A stretch of DNA of 64,000 bases, taken from Bacillota bacterium (lineage in GTDB: Bacteria; Bacillota; Clostridia; Christensenellales; SZUA-584). Below, piece after piece: positions 46,014 through 55,083 of this stretch (position 1 is its first letter; every line of letters begins with the position of its first letter). The notes below the pieces were generated by a model, which saw only the letters and a list, made by a program, of their open reading frames with translations, made no database searches and was not told the DNA's origin. Location of the stretch: the NCBI GenBank assembly GCA_023460085.1, contig JAEWRI010000036.1:248001-312000 (forward strand), given 5' to 3'. Made by a program: the position numbers and the translations under genes.

Positions 46014-48704
46014 CTATATAATTCCTTTCAAGTTTGTCGAATCGTACTCCGACGCTGCTTCCTCCACGGCGTCCTCAATGCGGCCAAAGCTGGTCCACAC
46101 GGATATGCCTTTCTCGGACAACTTCTGCCGCGGCGCTTCTCCGATGCGCATCGCTACAATACCCGCACAGTCTTTAATCGCCTCGTATATCTGCTCGAAC
46201 TTGAACTGTTTACCGCCGCCCTTTCCGTCGCAGCCCTCGGTGCCGTCGCAATATTTGCCCACGCCGCGCCGTTCCACAAAGCGTACTTCGCCGTCGCCGA
46301 CCGCATAGATATAAAAGTCCGACGCGTGCCCGAAGTGCTGATCCACCAGCACGCCGCCGTGAGATGCCACCGCAAACAGCAGCGGTTTTTGCTCCGGCAC
46401 AACAGGCTTTTTCTCCATAGTCGCTGTCTTCCCGCAGCCGCCGCTGCAGCCGCTGAAGGATGCAGATTCGTCGTTATCCAGCCGCCCCACAGCATCCGCA
46501 CGGCACTGGCGGCAATGCATCATCTGAGCCAGCGTCTCGCCGCATTTCTCGCGCATCGCCATGATCTCCTTGTTGCTGACCAATGGCATATCCTCAAACG
46601 CACTGCCCTTGACGGGGATCAGCTGCATGATGTTGGTCAGCGTCGCGCCCAGGGATTTCACCTTTTCGACCACTGCGGGAATGTGGTCTTCGTTGATGCC
46701 CTTAAGCATTACGATGTTGACCTTGACGATGACGCCTCGATCCGCCAGCATCTTGATGCCCGATATCTGGTTGGCCAGCAGTATCGCCGCCGCCGCTTCA
46801 CCCGTATAGGTTTGACCCATGTAGTGGATGTGCTTGTAAGCACGGCTGGCGATTTTGGGATCTACCGCGTTCACCGTAACCGTAACATGGGATACGCCCA
46901 GCTCTGCGATCTGCTGCGCATACTGCGGCAGCATCAGGCCATTGGTGGACAGACAGAATGTCACGTCCGGGTCGGCCATGCGGATCATCTGCAGCGTTTT
47001 CTGTGTCTTGTCAAAGTCCGCCAGCGCGTCGCCCGGCCCCGCGATGCCCACCACGGTCAGATTGGGAACGCGCTCTCTGGCTTCCATGTATCTGTCAAAC
47101 GCTTCGGCGGGAGTGAGCACCTTGGTGGTGACTCCCGGACGGCTCTCGTTGGGGCAATCAAACTTGCGCACGCAGTAGTTGCACTGAATGTTGCAGTCGC
47201 GCGCCACCGGCAAATGGATGCGGGCAAATTCGCCGCCGCAGCCGTTGAAGCAGGGGTGCGACGCCGTCCTCTCCTCTGCAGTTCTGGTATCCGCTGCTTT
47301 TTTCATGTTGGGAACAGCACTCAATACCTTTCCCGGCCCTCTGTAATACTTCTGGTAAAGCGCATCGCGAAAGCCCATTTCCTTGCGCTCCAGCAGCGAA
47401 TTGGTCATGCTGTCCAGCAGCATCAAGGCGCCTTCATAGCCCAATGTCCGTATGCGCTGGCCGCCAACGTGGTCGTGTACCGGAAATGCGCAGCGGATCA
47501 GCGGGATGTTCAGCTTGTGCGCGATACGCCGTCCATCCGAGCTTCCCACCAGCAGGTTCGCACCCAGGCGCTCTGCCGCTTCCTCAATGGCATCAAAGTC
47601 GCACGCATCGAGTATCTCAAAACCCTCCACAAAAAAGGTGTCCGCCGCGCGACTGTTCTCCTCGTCCAGCAGCCCTTTAAGCCCGTCGCATTTAGCTCCC
47701 GTCGCCGTCAGCACGGGAACAAGGCCGTTTTCGGTACACAGGCGGAATGCCGCGTATACGAAGTCCGGCTCGCCGAATATTGCCACGCGGCCTTCCGCGT
47801 TGTATTTATGAGAATCTACCATCGCGTCCAAATACCGCCCGCGCTCACGTTGAATCTCGTCCGTCACCGTGCCGCCGGCTTCGGCGAATACACGAATCAG
47901 CGCGTCCGTGTCGCGTAATCCCATAGGCAGGTTGCACCGTATATACGGCACTCCATACGTTTCATAGAGGTATTTGGCGGGCGAATAGTCGTCTCTCACA
48001 AACGTGGACAGCTCCACCGTCAGCCGGGATCCCGCCATCCGTGCGATATCCGCAATTGATGTCCCGCTGTCCGGGAGACGATTATATTCTGCCTGGTGCA
48101 CGCCGTCCAGATTCTCCGATAAGTCGGGCAGCAGTATGACGTCCAGCCCCATTTTGCTGAACAGTCTCTTCAGCCAACGCGTATCAGCCGGGCTCAGCAT
48201 ACTGGTAATCACGTTGATGCCAGCATGCTTCTCTTTAACCATCTCCGTGTGCTGTACAATCGCCCGCAGCGCCACGAAAAAGCCCTCATACTGCGTTCCC
48301 GAATAACCTGCCGATGATACGGGGATGATTTTGGCACGGCAGTCTGGGTTGGCTTCGTAGAAATCACGGATGATGCGGGGGATATCCTCGCCAATCGTTT
48401 CCGCGAGACAGGTTGTCGCCACGCCGATCACATCGGGGTCATACAGCGCGATCAGGTTTTTCAGTCCCTTGATCAGGTTGGTTTCGCCGCCGAACACCGT
48501 ACCCTGCTCGGTGAGCGACGACGACGCAATGTCCACCGGCTCGTTGTAATGCGTCGCCATGTGGCGGCGGATATAGGTGCTGCACCCTTGTGACCCGTGC
48601 AGCAGCGTCATGCAGCGTCGGATGCCGTAAAAGGCGCTGACGCTGCCCATCGGCATGCACATCTTGCAGGGGTTCACGTTAAGATTCACCAGATTCATGC
48701 TCAT
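46014..48704 (-). CDS. nifN-B: NifN-NifB fusion (FeMo-cofactor assembly scaffold plus radical SAM NifB)
   Basis: 896 residues from the ATG at 48704 (GGGGAGGTGAGCGC upstream, overlapping the nifE stop). Residues about 1-455 are NifN (NPCKMCMPMGS, HGSQGCSTYIRR, VATTCLAETIGEDI). Residues about 475-890 are NifB: radical-SAM motif CNIQCNYC, HPCFNGCGGEFAR, ELGVSHVTVTVNAVDP, and a C-terminal NifX-like domain (DQHFGHASDF). NifB makes NifB-co; NifEN matures it. The fusion is characteristic of C. pasteurianum-like clusters. No frame break seen. Confidence 0.93.
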   Translation of the reverse strand: MSMNLVNLNVNPCKMCMPMGSVSAFYGIRRCMTLLHGSQGCSTYIRRHMATHYNEPVDIASSSLTEQGTVFGGETNLIKGLKNLIALYDPDVIGVATTCLAETIGEDIPRIIRDFYEANPDCRAKIIPVSSAGYSGTQYEGFFVALRAIVQHTEMVKEKHAGINVITSMLSPADTRWLKRLFSKMGLDVILLPDLSENLDGVHQAEYNRLPDSGTSIADIARMAGSRLTVELSTFVRDDYSPAKYLYETYGVPYIRCNLPMGLRDTDALIRVFAEAGGTVTDEIQRERGRYLDAMVDSHKYNAEGRVAIFGEPDFVYAAFRLCTENGLVPVLTATGAKCDGLKGLLDEENSRAADTFFVEGFEILDACDFDAIEEAAERLGANLLVGSSDGRRIAHKLNIPLIRCAFPVHDHVGGQRIRTLGYEGALMLLDSMTNSLLERKEMGFRDALYQKYYRGPGKVLSAVPNMKKAADTRTAEERTASHPCFNGCGGEFARIHLPVARDCNIQCNYCVRKFDCPNESRPGVTTKVLTPAEAFDRYMEARERVPNLTVVGIAGPGDALADFDKTQKTLQMIRMADPDVTFCLSTNGLMLPQYAQQIAELGVSHVTVTVNAVDPKIASRAYKHIHYMGQTYTGEAAAAILLANQISGIKMLADRGVIVKVNIVMLKGINEDHIPAVVEKVKSLGATLTNIMQLIPVKGSAFEDMPLVSNKEIMAMREKCGETLAQMMHCRQCRADAVGRLDNDESASFSGCSGGCGKTATMEKKPVVPEQKPLLFAVASHGGVLVDQHFGHASDFYIYAVGDGEVRFVERRGVGKYCDGTEGCDGKGGGKQFKFEQIYEAIKDCAGIVAMRIGEAPRQKLSEKGISVWTSFGRIEDAVEEAASEYDSTNLKGII

Positions 48705-50077
48705 GCGCTCACCTCCCCACACGATTCTTCTGTCTCTGGCAGCAGCGATGTGTTCAGCGAGCGCCATACCGGGCTGTTCATCGACATATTGATCTCCTGC
48801 GTGAAGTTGATCACGCCGTCGTAGCCTGCCAGCGCATGCTTGCGTTCGTGGTTGTGGTCACAAAACGCGATGCCCAGCTTATAAGCGAGAGGCCGCTCTT
48901 TGACGCCGCCCACCAGTATATCCGCCCCCTTCTGCTTCATGAACGTCTCCAGTTCGGCGGGATTTGCGTCGTCGAGTATCACCGTATCCTTGTCCACCAG
49001 CTGGCCGATCATCTCATAGTCTTCCGGCTTGCCCGTCTGCGTGCCCACCACCACGGTTTTGATACCGAGCGCGTTGAACTGGCGGATCAGCGATATCGCC
49101 TTAAAGCCGCCGCCCACGTAGATCGCCGCTTTCTTTCCCGCAAGCCTTGGTCCGTATACTTCCAGAAAGCCCTGAATCCGCCGCTCCTCCCGTTTGGTGA
49201 AGGCGCGGGCGCGAGCCGCGTTTCCCGGCGTGCCCACCGCCTCCGCCACCCGAATCAGCGACGAGGAGGTATCCTCCACACCAAAGAAGCTGACCTTGAT
49301 AAACGGAATGCCCATCTCCTGCTCCATGCGGTTCGCGAGATACGTCATGGAGCCCGCGCATTGCACGATGTTGAGCGCCGCAGTGGGTGCTTTCGTGATG
49401 CTGTCGTAGCTCGCGTCGCCGGTGATTGTGGAAACGACGTCGATGCCGATCTCCTGTAAATAGTTCTTGATGATCCACATCTCTCCCGCGAGGTTGAAGT
49501 CGCCCAGTATGTTGACACCCTGTTTGACCGCAGTCGTTCTGTGCGGCAGTATCAGTTCCATGATGGCGTTGCAGGCCATCTTGTAGCCGTACGATTTGTT
49601 TCCTGAAAACCCGGGCGATTTCACCGGTATCACGCGGATGCCGTATTTTTTCTCCGCCTCTCGGCACACCGCTTCTACGTCATCGCCAATCACACCCACA
49701 ATGCAGGTGGCGTAAACGAATATCAGCCGTGGGTTGTGCTGCTGCACCAGCTCGTCTATCGCCGCGGTCAGCTTCTTCTCCCCGCCGAACACCACGTCCT
49801 TTTCACTCAGATCGGTCGAGAAGCTATTGCGGTACAACTCGCTGCCACTGGTCAGACTGCCGCGGATATCCCACGTATAGCTCGCGCAGCCAATAGGCCC
49901 GTGCACGATGTGAAACGCATCGGTGATGGGGTTCAGCACTACGCGCGCGCCACAGTAAACGCAGGCCCGCTGGCTGACCGCGCCGGACAGGCTATCGCTG
50001 TCGCAGCTGATGCCGCCGCGTTCCTTTCCGTATTGTATAAAGCTCTTTCTTTCCTCCAGTATGACGGTATTGTTCAT
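48701..50077 (-). CDS. nifE: Nitrogenase cofactor biosynthesis protein NifE
   Basis: 458 residues from the ATG at 50077 with AAGGGAG upstream. NifD-like. Seen: RACVYCGARVVLNPI, HGPIGCASYTWDIRG, YATCIVGVIGDDV, and the C-terminal HDH-like region FCDHNHERKHALAGY, typical of NifE in place of FeMo-co ligand His. Pairs with the NifN half of the downstream fusion to form the NifEN scaffold. Separated from nifK by a 137-base gap that contains a hairpin; overlaps nifN-B at the stop. Confidence 0.94.
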   Translation of the reverse strand: MNNTVILEERKSFIQYGKERGGISCDSDSLSGAVSQRACVYCGARVVLNPITDAFHIVHGPIGCASYTWDIRGSLTSGSELYRNSFSTDLSEKDVVFGGEKKLTAAIDELVQQHNPRLIFVYATCIVGVIGDDVEAVCREAEKKYGIRVIPVKSPGFSGNKSYGYKMACNAIMELILPHRTTAVKQGVNILGDFNLAGEMWIIKNYLQEIGIDVVSTITGDASYDSITKAPTAALNIVQCAGSMTYLANRMEQEMGIPFIKVSFFGVEDTSSSLIRVAEAVGTPGNAARARAFTKREERRIQGFLEVYGPRLAGKKAAIYVGGGFKAISLIRQFNALGIKTVVVGTQTGKPEDYEMIGQLVDKDTVILDDANPAELETFMKQKGADILVGGVKERPLAYKLGIAFCDHNHERKHALAGYDGVINFTQEINMSMNSPVWRSLNTSLLPETEESCGEVSA

Positions 50078-50146
50078 TGCTCCGTCTCCCTTCATTGCCG
50101 TTGGCTATCTGCCGCTGCCGTACATCCTTTTTGTATCGCTAAAAGC

Positions 50147-50165
50147 GCAAAGCGGGCCGCTTTGC
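50147..50165 (-). other. Hairpin between nifK and nifE
   Basis: GCAAAGCG and CGCTTTGC flank a three-base loop. In the leftward transcript it lies about 50 bases after the nifK stop and is followed by only four T residues, so it is more likely an mRNA-processing or partial attenuation element that lowers nifE relative to nifHDK. Confidence 0.5.
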
Positions 50166-50214
50166 TTTGTGCAGCGCTGCAACCCGCCTTGTCAAAAATC
50201 TGGTGATACAGGTT

Positions 50215-51579
50215 TTACATTACAACATCCATGTCCTCGTCGGCGCATTCCCGGTCCTGATGATCCAGCAGGGCATTGGTGATCTGCTCCAGCAGCCGCA
50301 GCGCTCCCTTGTAACCGGTGTTCGGGAAATATGAGTGCGCGTAACGGTCAAGAACGGGGAAGCCTGCACGCACAAACGGTATGTTCTCCGCTTTGGCAAT
50401 CTGCTTGCCGTAACTGGTGCCCAACAGCAAATCCACCGGTTCGTTCTTGATCCACTGGTGCAGCTCAAACAGGTCCGCGTTGGCCTTGACGGTACAATCC
50501 GGCGCGTCGAATTTGGCCAATATGCCGCGTGCCGATCTCTCAAACGCCTCGCCCGGCGTGCCGGTGATCACGTATTTGGGGATCATGCCCATCTCCAGCG
50601 TCAGCTGCATCAGCCCCAACACCGTGTCCGGATCGCCGAATATCGCCACCTTTTTGCCATGGTAGTAGAGGTGGGCGTCCAGCATCACGTCAATCAGCTG
50701 GCCGCGCTCCTCCTCCAACTCTTTGGGTATCTCGCTTTGCGATAATGCCGACAGCGACATAATGAACTTATCTGTTCCTTCGATGCCAATGGGCAGCGGG
50801 ATCAGGTCGTACGGCACTTTGCATTTGCGCTGCAGCACGTTGGCGGGCTCCGCTGACGTTAGCTGTCCGCACGCAACCACCTTGCTGCAGTCGCCCAGCG
50901 CTTCAATTTCTTCAATGGTCGTGCCGCCGGAGGGATACATCTCGTAGCGCCCCGTCATTGGCGCGTCCATCACGCCGCTCTGATCGGGGAACATGATAAA
51001 TGGTACATTCATCACCGCAGCGATCCGCTTCATTTCGCGAATATCACCGGGGTTGAGGAAGCCAGGAAATATCGCGGTTTTACCGTTCTTTTTGCCTGTG
51101 GACCGCGCCAGATAGTTGATGAAACCCACCATCATGTTGTAAAAACCGTTGATGTGCGAGCCCACATAGCTGGGGGTATTGGTGTGTACCACCAGCTTGC
51201 CGTCCGGCACCTCCATGTCCATGATATAGCTGCCCACATCGTCGCCGATGGTTTCACTGAGGCACGTGGTGTGCACGGCGATAATGTCCGGTTTGTATAT
51301 CTCGAACACATTCTTCACGCCGGTGCGCAGATTGCTGCCGCCGCCAAACACCGACGCGCCCTCGGTAAACGAGCTGGTGGACGCGATGGCCGGTTCCTTG
51401 AAATGTCGTGACAGGAACGTGCGGTGATACGATACGCAGCCTTGGGATCCATGGCTGTGCGGCATACACTTGTGAACGCCCAGCGCGCAGTACATCGCGC
51501 CTACGGGCTGGCATGTTTTGCATGGGTTGATGCGAAGCGCGCTGCGCTCCGCTATCTTTTCAGGTGTCAGATTCAGCAT
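50215..51579 (-). CDS. nifK: Nitrogenase MoFe protein beta chain
   Basis: 454 residues, the short clostridial form lacking the N-terminal extension. P-cluster cysteines: Cys23 (INPCKTCQPVGA), Cys48 (GSQGCVSYHR) and Cys106 (HTTCLSETIGDD). Pairs with NifD to form the alpha2beta2 component that reduces N2. The ATG overlaps the nifD stop (TGATG). Ends with an acidic tail. No irregularities seen. Confidence 0.97.
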   Translation of the reverse strand: MLNLTPEKIAERSALRINPCKTCQPVGAMYCALGVHKCMPHSHGSQGCVSYHRTFLSRHFKEPAIASTSSFTEGASVFGGGSNLRTGVKNVFEIYKPDIIAVHTTCLSETIGDDVGSYIMDMEVPDGKLVVHTNTPSYVGSHINGFYNMMVGFINYLARSTGKKNGKTAIFPGFLNPGDIREMKRIAAVMNVPFIMFPDQSGVMDAPMTGRYEMYPSGGTTIEEIEALGDCSKVVACGQLTSAEPANVLQRKCKVPYDLIPLPIGIEGTDKFIMSLSALSQSEIPKELEEERGQLIDVMLDAHLYYHGKKVAIFGDPDTVLGLMQLTLEMGMIPKYVITGTPGEAFERSARGILAKFDAPDCTVKANADLFELHQWIKNEPVDLLLGTSYGKQIAKAENIPFVRAGFPVLDRYAHSYFPNTGYKGALRLLEQITNALLDHQDRECADEDMDVVM

Positions 51580-53171
51580 CAGGTTTCACCTCCCGCCAGT
51601 CTGGCTTGCAGTGTCGATTGGTTCTTCCACGGCGGCGTCACATAACCCCACGCGGGCGCATACAGCCCCATCGTGATGTCCCGAGCGAACTGCATCGCCC
51701 CGGAAAAGCCGGAATATGGGCCGCTGTAATCGTACGAGTGCAACTGTTTGGACACCACACCGCTCTTTTGCAGTATGTATTTGTCCTTGATGCCCGAGAA
51801 GAAGAAGTCCGGCTTGAGCACACGGATGAACTCCTCCGTCTCAAAGTGGTTTAGGTCATCCACCACGATGCTGCCTGTCTTCATGTCGCGGATCATGCCG
51901 TCATAGTTCTCAAGCGGCATTTTTGCCTTCAGTTCGGCGTACTTCTCCTTGGAGAGGTATGCGCGGAACCGATCGGGGTCGGGCTCCACCGTAATGCTTT
52001 CGATGTTTTTGCTGTCGGCGTCCTCCTTGATAGTGGGAATCACATCACGGCCCTCATAATCGTCGCGATGCGCGAACTCGTATCCGGCCAGCACCGTTTC
52101 TACGCCAAAGTCCGCCAGCAGGTTCTGGTAGTGGTGCGCCCGGGACCCGCCTACGAATATCGCGGCGGTCCTTCCTTTGAGTTTGGAACGGTAATACACA
52201 CGCTCCTCCTCTATGGCGGCCAGCTCATCCGCGATCACTTCTTCCGTTCGCGCCTTCAGTTCTTCGTCCCCGAAGTACTCCGCCATATCGCGCAGCGACT
52301 GAATGGTCGCATCTACGCCGATAAAGTTAACCTTCAGCCAGTTGATGCCGTATTTGTCCTTCATCATCTCGGCAATGTAATTGATGGACCGGTGGCACAT
52401 CACGAGGTTGAGGTCTGCGGTGTGAGACTTCTGCAGCGCTTCCACGCTGCCGTCACCCGTAAACACGGATATCAAATCGTAGCCGATGCGCTTTAGTATG
52501 CGTTCAGTCTCCCAACCGTCGCCGCCGATGTTGTACTCGCCCAGCAGGTTCACTTTATATTTGCTGTCCGACACGACGTCGTTGGTGCCGATGACGCGAC
52601 GCATCAGGCCATTGTTGGCGATATGGTGGCCGCCGCTCTGGCTGACACCCTTATACCCTTCGCAGCTGAACGCCACACACGTAATGCCGTACTTCTTCTC
52701 CGCTTCCGCCGCAATCGCGTGAATGTCATCGCCGATGAGACCGACGGGGCACGTCGAACAGATGAGTATCGCCTTGGGTGAGAACATCTGCATCGCCTCG
52801 TCTATCGCCAGGCGCAGCTTCTTCTCGCCACCAAACACAATATCCGGTTCCTGCATATCCGTAGAGAAGCAGTATTGGATGAAGTTGTCGCCGCTCTCCG
52901 TTCTTGCCTTGTTGCGGCGCGTGCCCCACGAATAGAACCCACAGCCGATGGGCCCGTGCGTGATGGTCAGCGCGTCCTTCAGCGGCCCCAACACAACACC
53001 CTTGCAGCCTGCATAGCAGCAGCCGCGGTTGGTCATGATACCGGGAACGCTGCGCGTGTTGGCGGTGATGGGCATTTCCCTGGTTTCGTCCGCCACCTCC
53101 AACACGTGTTCCTTGCGGTTTTTATACACGCGGGCACCGTATTTCTCCAGTACCCTGTCCTTTTTGCTCAT
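51579..53171 (-). CDS. nifD: Nitrogenase MoFe protein alpha chain
   Basis: 530 residues. P-cluster cysteines 51, 77 and 141 (NRGCCYAG, GPIGCGFYSWG, STCPVGLIGDD); FeMo-cofactor ligands Cys259 (VMCHRSINY) and His478 (LHSYDYSGPYSGF). A 50-odd residue insertion around 375-425 (KNIESITVEPDPDRF onward) is the C. pasteurianum hallmark. An extra Cys52 lies beside Cys51. Ligand set means the FeMo-type, not the VFe or FeFe type. Follows nifI2 by 16 bases. Confidence 0.97.
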   Translation of the reverse strand: MSKKDRVLEKYGARVYKNRKEHVLEVADETREMPITANTRSVPGIMTNRGCCYAGCKGVVLGPLKDALTITHGPIGCGFYSWGTRRNKARTESGDNFIQYCFSTDMQEPDIVFGGEKKLRLAIDEAMQMFSPKAILICSTCPVGLIGDDIHAIAAEAEKKYGITCVAFSCEGYKGVSQSGGHHIANNGLMRRVIGTNDVVSDSKYKVNLLGEYNIGGDGWETERILKRIGYDLISVFTGDGSVEALQKSHTADLNLVMCHRSINYIAEMMKDKYGINWLKVNFIGVDATIQSLRDMAEYFGDEELKARTEEVIADELAAIEEERVYYRSKLKGRTAAIFVGGSRAHHYQNLLADFGVETVLAGYEFAHRDDYEGRDVIPTIKEDADSKNIESITVEPDPDRFRAYLSKEKYAELKAKMPLENYDGMIRDMKTGSIVVDDLNHFETEEFIRVLKPDFFFSGIKDKYILQKSGVVSKQLHSYDYSGPYSGFSGAMQFARDITMGLYAPAWGYVTPPWKNQSTLQARLAGGET

Positions 53172-53187
53172 TGCACACCTCTCTTTC

Positions 53188-53562
53188 TTACAATGTCGAT
53201 TCCCCTGTGCGCACCTTGTAGGTCTCTATCACTGGCAATATGAACACCTTGCCGTCACCCGGATTTCCGGTCTGATTGACTTCAATGATTGTCTTTACGG
53301 CCAAGTCTACCTGCTCATCCTCCACAACCAGCGTGAAAAATCGTTTCGCGATCAGCCGAGCGCCCTCTGTAAACGACTCGCCTACGTTGGACACAGGAAT
53401 CTCGCCAGTATCCATTACATACTTCAGCAGCGTGGAGTCTATCTGCTTTTTACCGCGCCCCATGCAGCGCCGGCACATAAAGGCCGGAAATCCGGCGTCG
53501 CCCAGCGCGTTCTTGGTAGCATTGACCTTATTTGTTCTGATAAACGCCATTACTTCCTTCAT
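53188..53562 (-). CDS. nifI2: PII-like regulator NifI2 (GlnB-2)
   Basis: 124 residues from the ATG at 53562 (GGAGCGGTGCT upstream). PII fold: KEVMAFIRTNKVNATKNAL, the T-loop region GKKQIDSTLLKYVMDTGEI, and the GDGKVFILPV nucleotide loop. Switches off nitrogenase by binding NifDK when ammonia is present, as shown in Methanococcus maripaludis; the same is inferred here. Lies between nifI1 and nifD, the standard position. Confidence 0.94.
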   Translation of the reverse strand: MKEVMAFIRTNKVNATKNALGDAGFPAFMCRRCMGRGKKQIDSTLLKYVMDTGEIPVSNVGESFTEGARLIAKRFFTLVVEDEQVDLAVKTIIEVNQTGNPGDGKVFILPVIETYKVRTGESTL

Positions 53563-53572
53563 AGCACCGCTC

Positions 53573-53899
53573 CTACAGACCCTGTTTGCCCGTGCTGATG
53601 GTATACGCATCGAGCACCGGGCTGATGAATATGCGTCCGTCACCGAAGTTGCCGTTTTCGCCAGTGCGCGCAGTGCGCATCACCACCTTGACGACATCGT
53701 CCTTGTCTTCGTCGTTCACCACCAGCAGCAGCATCTCCTTGGGTATCTCGTCGTACTGGATATTACCCAACATGATGCCACGCTGCTTGCCGCGCCCGAA
53801 TACGTCCAGCTTTGTCACCGCCGGAAAACCCGCCTCCATCAGTTCGGACATCACGGCATTTACCTTCTCAGGCCTCACGATTGCTCTGATTAAAAGCAT
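53573..53899 (-). CDS. nifI1: PII-like regulator NifI1 (GlnB-1)
   Basis: 108 residues. LLIRAIVRPEKVNAVMSEL, the short T-loop GKQRGIMLGNIQYDEIPKE, and GDGRIFISPVLDA with the ATP-binding loop. Acts with NifI2 in sensing 2-oxoglutarate and ammonia and in post-translational nitrogenase switch-off. AAGGAGATAACCAAT precedes the ATG; 24 bases after nifH. Confidence 0.94.
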   Translation of the reverse strand: MLLIRAIVRPEKVNAVMSELMEAGFPAVTKLDVFGRGKQRGIMLGNIQYDEIPKEMLLLVVNDEDKDDVVKVVMRTARTGENGNFGDGRIFISPVLDAYTISTGKQGL

Positions 53900-53923
53900 A
53901 TTGGTTATCTCCTTTAAAATTAT

Positions 53924-54745
53924 TTAAATATCGAGTAAGCCGTGCTCCATCAGCAGCGCTTCGAGCCGATCCTGCTTTAGCGGTTCCGGGATTACAAACA
54001 TATCGTTGCCGTCAATCTTTTTCGCCAGAGACCGGTATTCATCCGCCTGACCGCACGCAGGGTCAAAGTCGATAACGGTTTTCTTATGAATTTCCGCGCG
54101 CTGCACCATGTTGTCTCTTGGAACAAAGTGAATCATCTGGCTCCCCAGCTCTTTAGCGAACGCCCCGACCAGCTCGGCTTCGCCATCGACCTTGCGGCTG
54201 TTGCAGATAATGCCGCCCAGCCGCACGCCGCCGGTACGCGCATACTTCTGAATACCTTTGGAGATGTTGTTAGCTGCATAAAGCGCCATCATCTCACCGC
54301 TGGCAACGATGTAGATTTCCTTTGCCTTACCCTCGCGGATGGGCATCGCGAATCCGCCGCATACCACGTCGCCCAAAACATCGTAGAATACATAATCCAG
54401 ATCCTCTTCATACGCACCCAGGCGCTCCAGCAAACCGATAGATGTAATAATACCGCGGCCTGCGCAGCCTACGCCCGGTTCCGGTCCGCCCGACTCCACA
54501 CACCGGATACCTGAAAACCCTTCTTTCAGCACCAGATCGAGCTCGATGTCTTCGCCTTCCTCGCGCAGCGTATCAAGCACCGTTTGTTGCGCAAGGCCAC
54601 CCAGTATCAACCGAGTGGAGTCCGCTTTGGGGTCGCAGCCAACGATCATGATCTTTTTGCCCATTTCTCCGAGACCCGCCGTGAGATTCTGGGTTGTAGT
54701 GGATTTTCCAATCCCGCCTTTGCCGTAAATAGCCACCTGTCTCAT
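53924..54745 (-). CDS. nifH: Nitrogenase iron protein
   Basis: 273 residues. Walker A GKGGIGKSTT, [4Fe-4S] ligands Cys94 (GVGCAGRG) and Cys129 (VVCGGFAMP), and Arg97, the residue modified by DraT in species that have it; no draT is in view. Switch II DVLGDVVCGG. It delivers electrons to NifDK with ATP hydrolysis. AGGAGGTAACGCAT precedes the ATG. First structural gene of the operon; its 5' leader carries the elements at 54824-55083. Confidence 0.98.
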   Translation of the reverse strand: MRQVAIYGKGGIGKSTTTQNLTAGLGEMGKKIMIVGCDPKADSTRLILGGLAQQTVLDTLREEGEDIELDLVLKEGFSGIRCVESGGPEPGVGCAGRGIITSIGLLERLGAYEEDLDYVFYDVLGDVVCGGFAMPIREGKAKEIYIVASGEMMALYAANNISKGIQKYARTGGVRLGGIICNSRKVDGEAELVGAFAKELGSQMIHFVPRDNMVQRAEIHKKTVIDFDPACGQADEYRSLAKKIDGNDMFVIPEPLKQDRLEALLMEHGLLDI

Positions 54746-54823
54746 ATGCGTTACCTCCTAAAATATAAATAGCGCCATCGTTGAAAATGACGCCATTGCC
54801 TTTCAAGCTTGCATTTTACCCGC

Positions 54824-54839
54824 TGCAAACACAAAGCCC
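54824..54839 (-). promoter_or_regulatory. Possible sigma-54-like promoter close to nifH
   Basis: Minus strand GGGCTTTGTGTTTGCA has GG and GC ten bases apart and keeps GGC and TTTGCA, but lacks the CAC part of the -24 box. If used, transcription would begin about 68 bases before nifH. Weaker than the sigma-70 promoter upstream and than the two -24/-12 sites elsewhere in the window. Tentative. Confidence 0.3.
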
Positions 54840-54901
54840 ATTCGTATGCGAAAGCATAACAAGTGTGTTTTGAGATAAGCAGGCAAATAGCTGATACCTA
54901 C

Positions 54902-54932
54902 AAAAAAAGTCATTCAAAAGCTTGAATGACTT
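54902..54932 (-). terminator. Intrinsic terminator in the nifH leader
   Basis: Minus strand AAGTCATTCAA, loop GCTT... as AGTCATTCAA-GCTT-TTGAATGACT, then seven T residues. It lies 157 bases before the nifH ATG and 206 bases after the AnfO-like gene's stop, so either it ends the AnfO-like transcript or it gates transcription into nifH. Confidence 0.8.
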
Positions 54933-55003
54933 CAATGTCGGACCAATACGATTCGATTTTCTTTTAAACTATATTCAAAAGCGAGTATTTTGATGCCTTT
55001 ATC

Positions 55004-55033
55004 TTAAGACTCGCCTTTGTTACCATCAATCAT
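55004..55033 (-). CDS. Leader mini-ORF (9 codons)
   Basis: ATG with AGGAG four bases upstream, encoding MIDGNKGES and stop. Its codons cover the 5' arm of the leader hairpin, so translation could open that hairpin. The composition does not point to a single amino acid. The site spacing is short, and translation is unproven. Confidence 0.4.
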   Translation of the reverse strand: MIDGNKGES

Positions 55034-55054
55034 CGGGCTCCTGTTATTGCGATC

Positions 55055-55083
55055 ATTATAACAGCGCAGTAAGGCTTTGTCAA
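55055..55083 (-). promoter_or_regulatory. Consensus sigma-70 promoter for the nif leader
   Basis: Minus strand TTGACA (55078-55083), 17 bases, TATAAT (55055-55060): a perfect match. A dyad ATGCA-N6-TGCAT (55102-55117), nested in a larger AATTAT/ATAATT arrangement, lies 18 bases upstream of the -35 and could bind a regulator. Confidence 0.8.

Larger units (their letters stand above)
54902..55048 (-). ncRNA. Structured leader RNA upstream of nifH (attenuator or small RNA)
   Basis: A transcript from the consensus promoter at 55055-55083 would run about 145 bases to an intrinsic terminator before nifH. It contains a mini-ORF (55004-55033), a hairpin of 10 pairs with one wobble (arms 55009-55018 and 54977-54986, AAAGGCGAGT with ACTCGCTTTT), and a GCTTTTGAAT block (54973-54982) that recurs in the terminator and could pair with its 5' arm as an antiterminator. 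I do not recognise it as a known riboswitch class. Confidence 0.55.

Noticed and set aside
45975..47918. A 647-codon plus-strand frame
   Set aside because: Antisense to the nifN-B fusion; no recognisable domain or start site.
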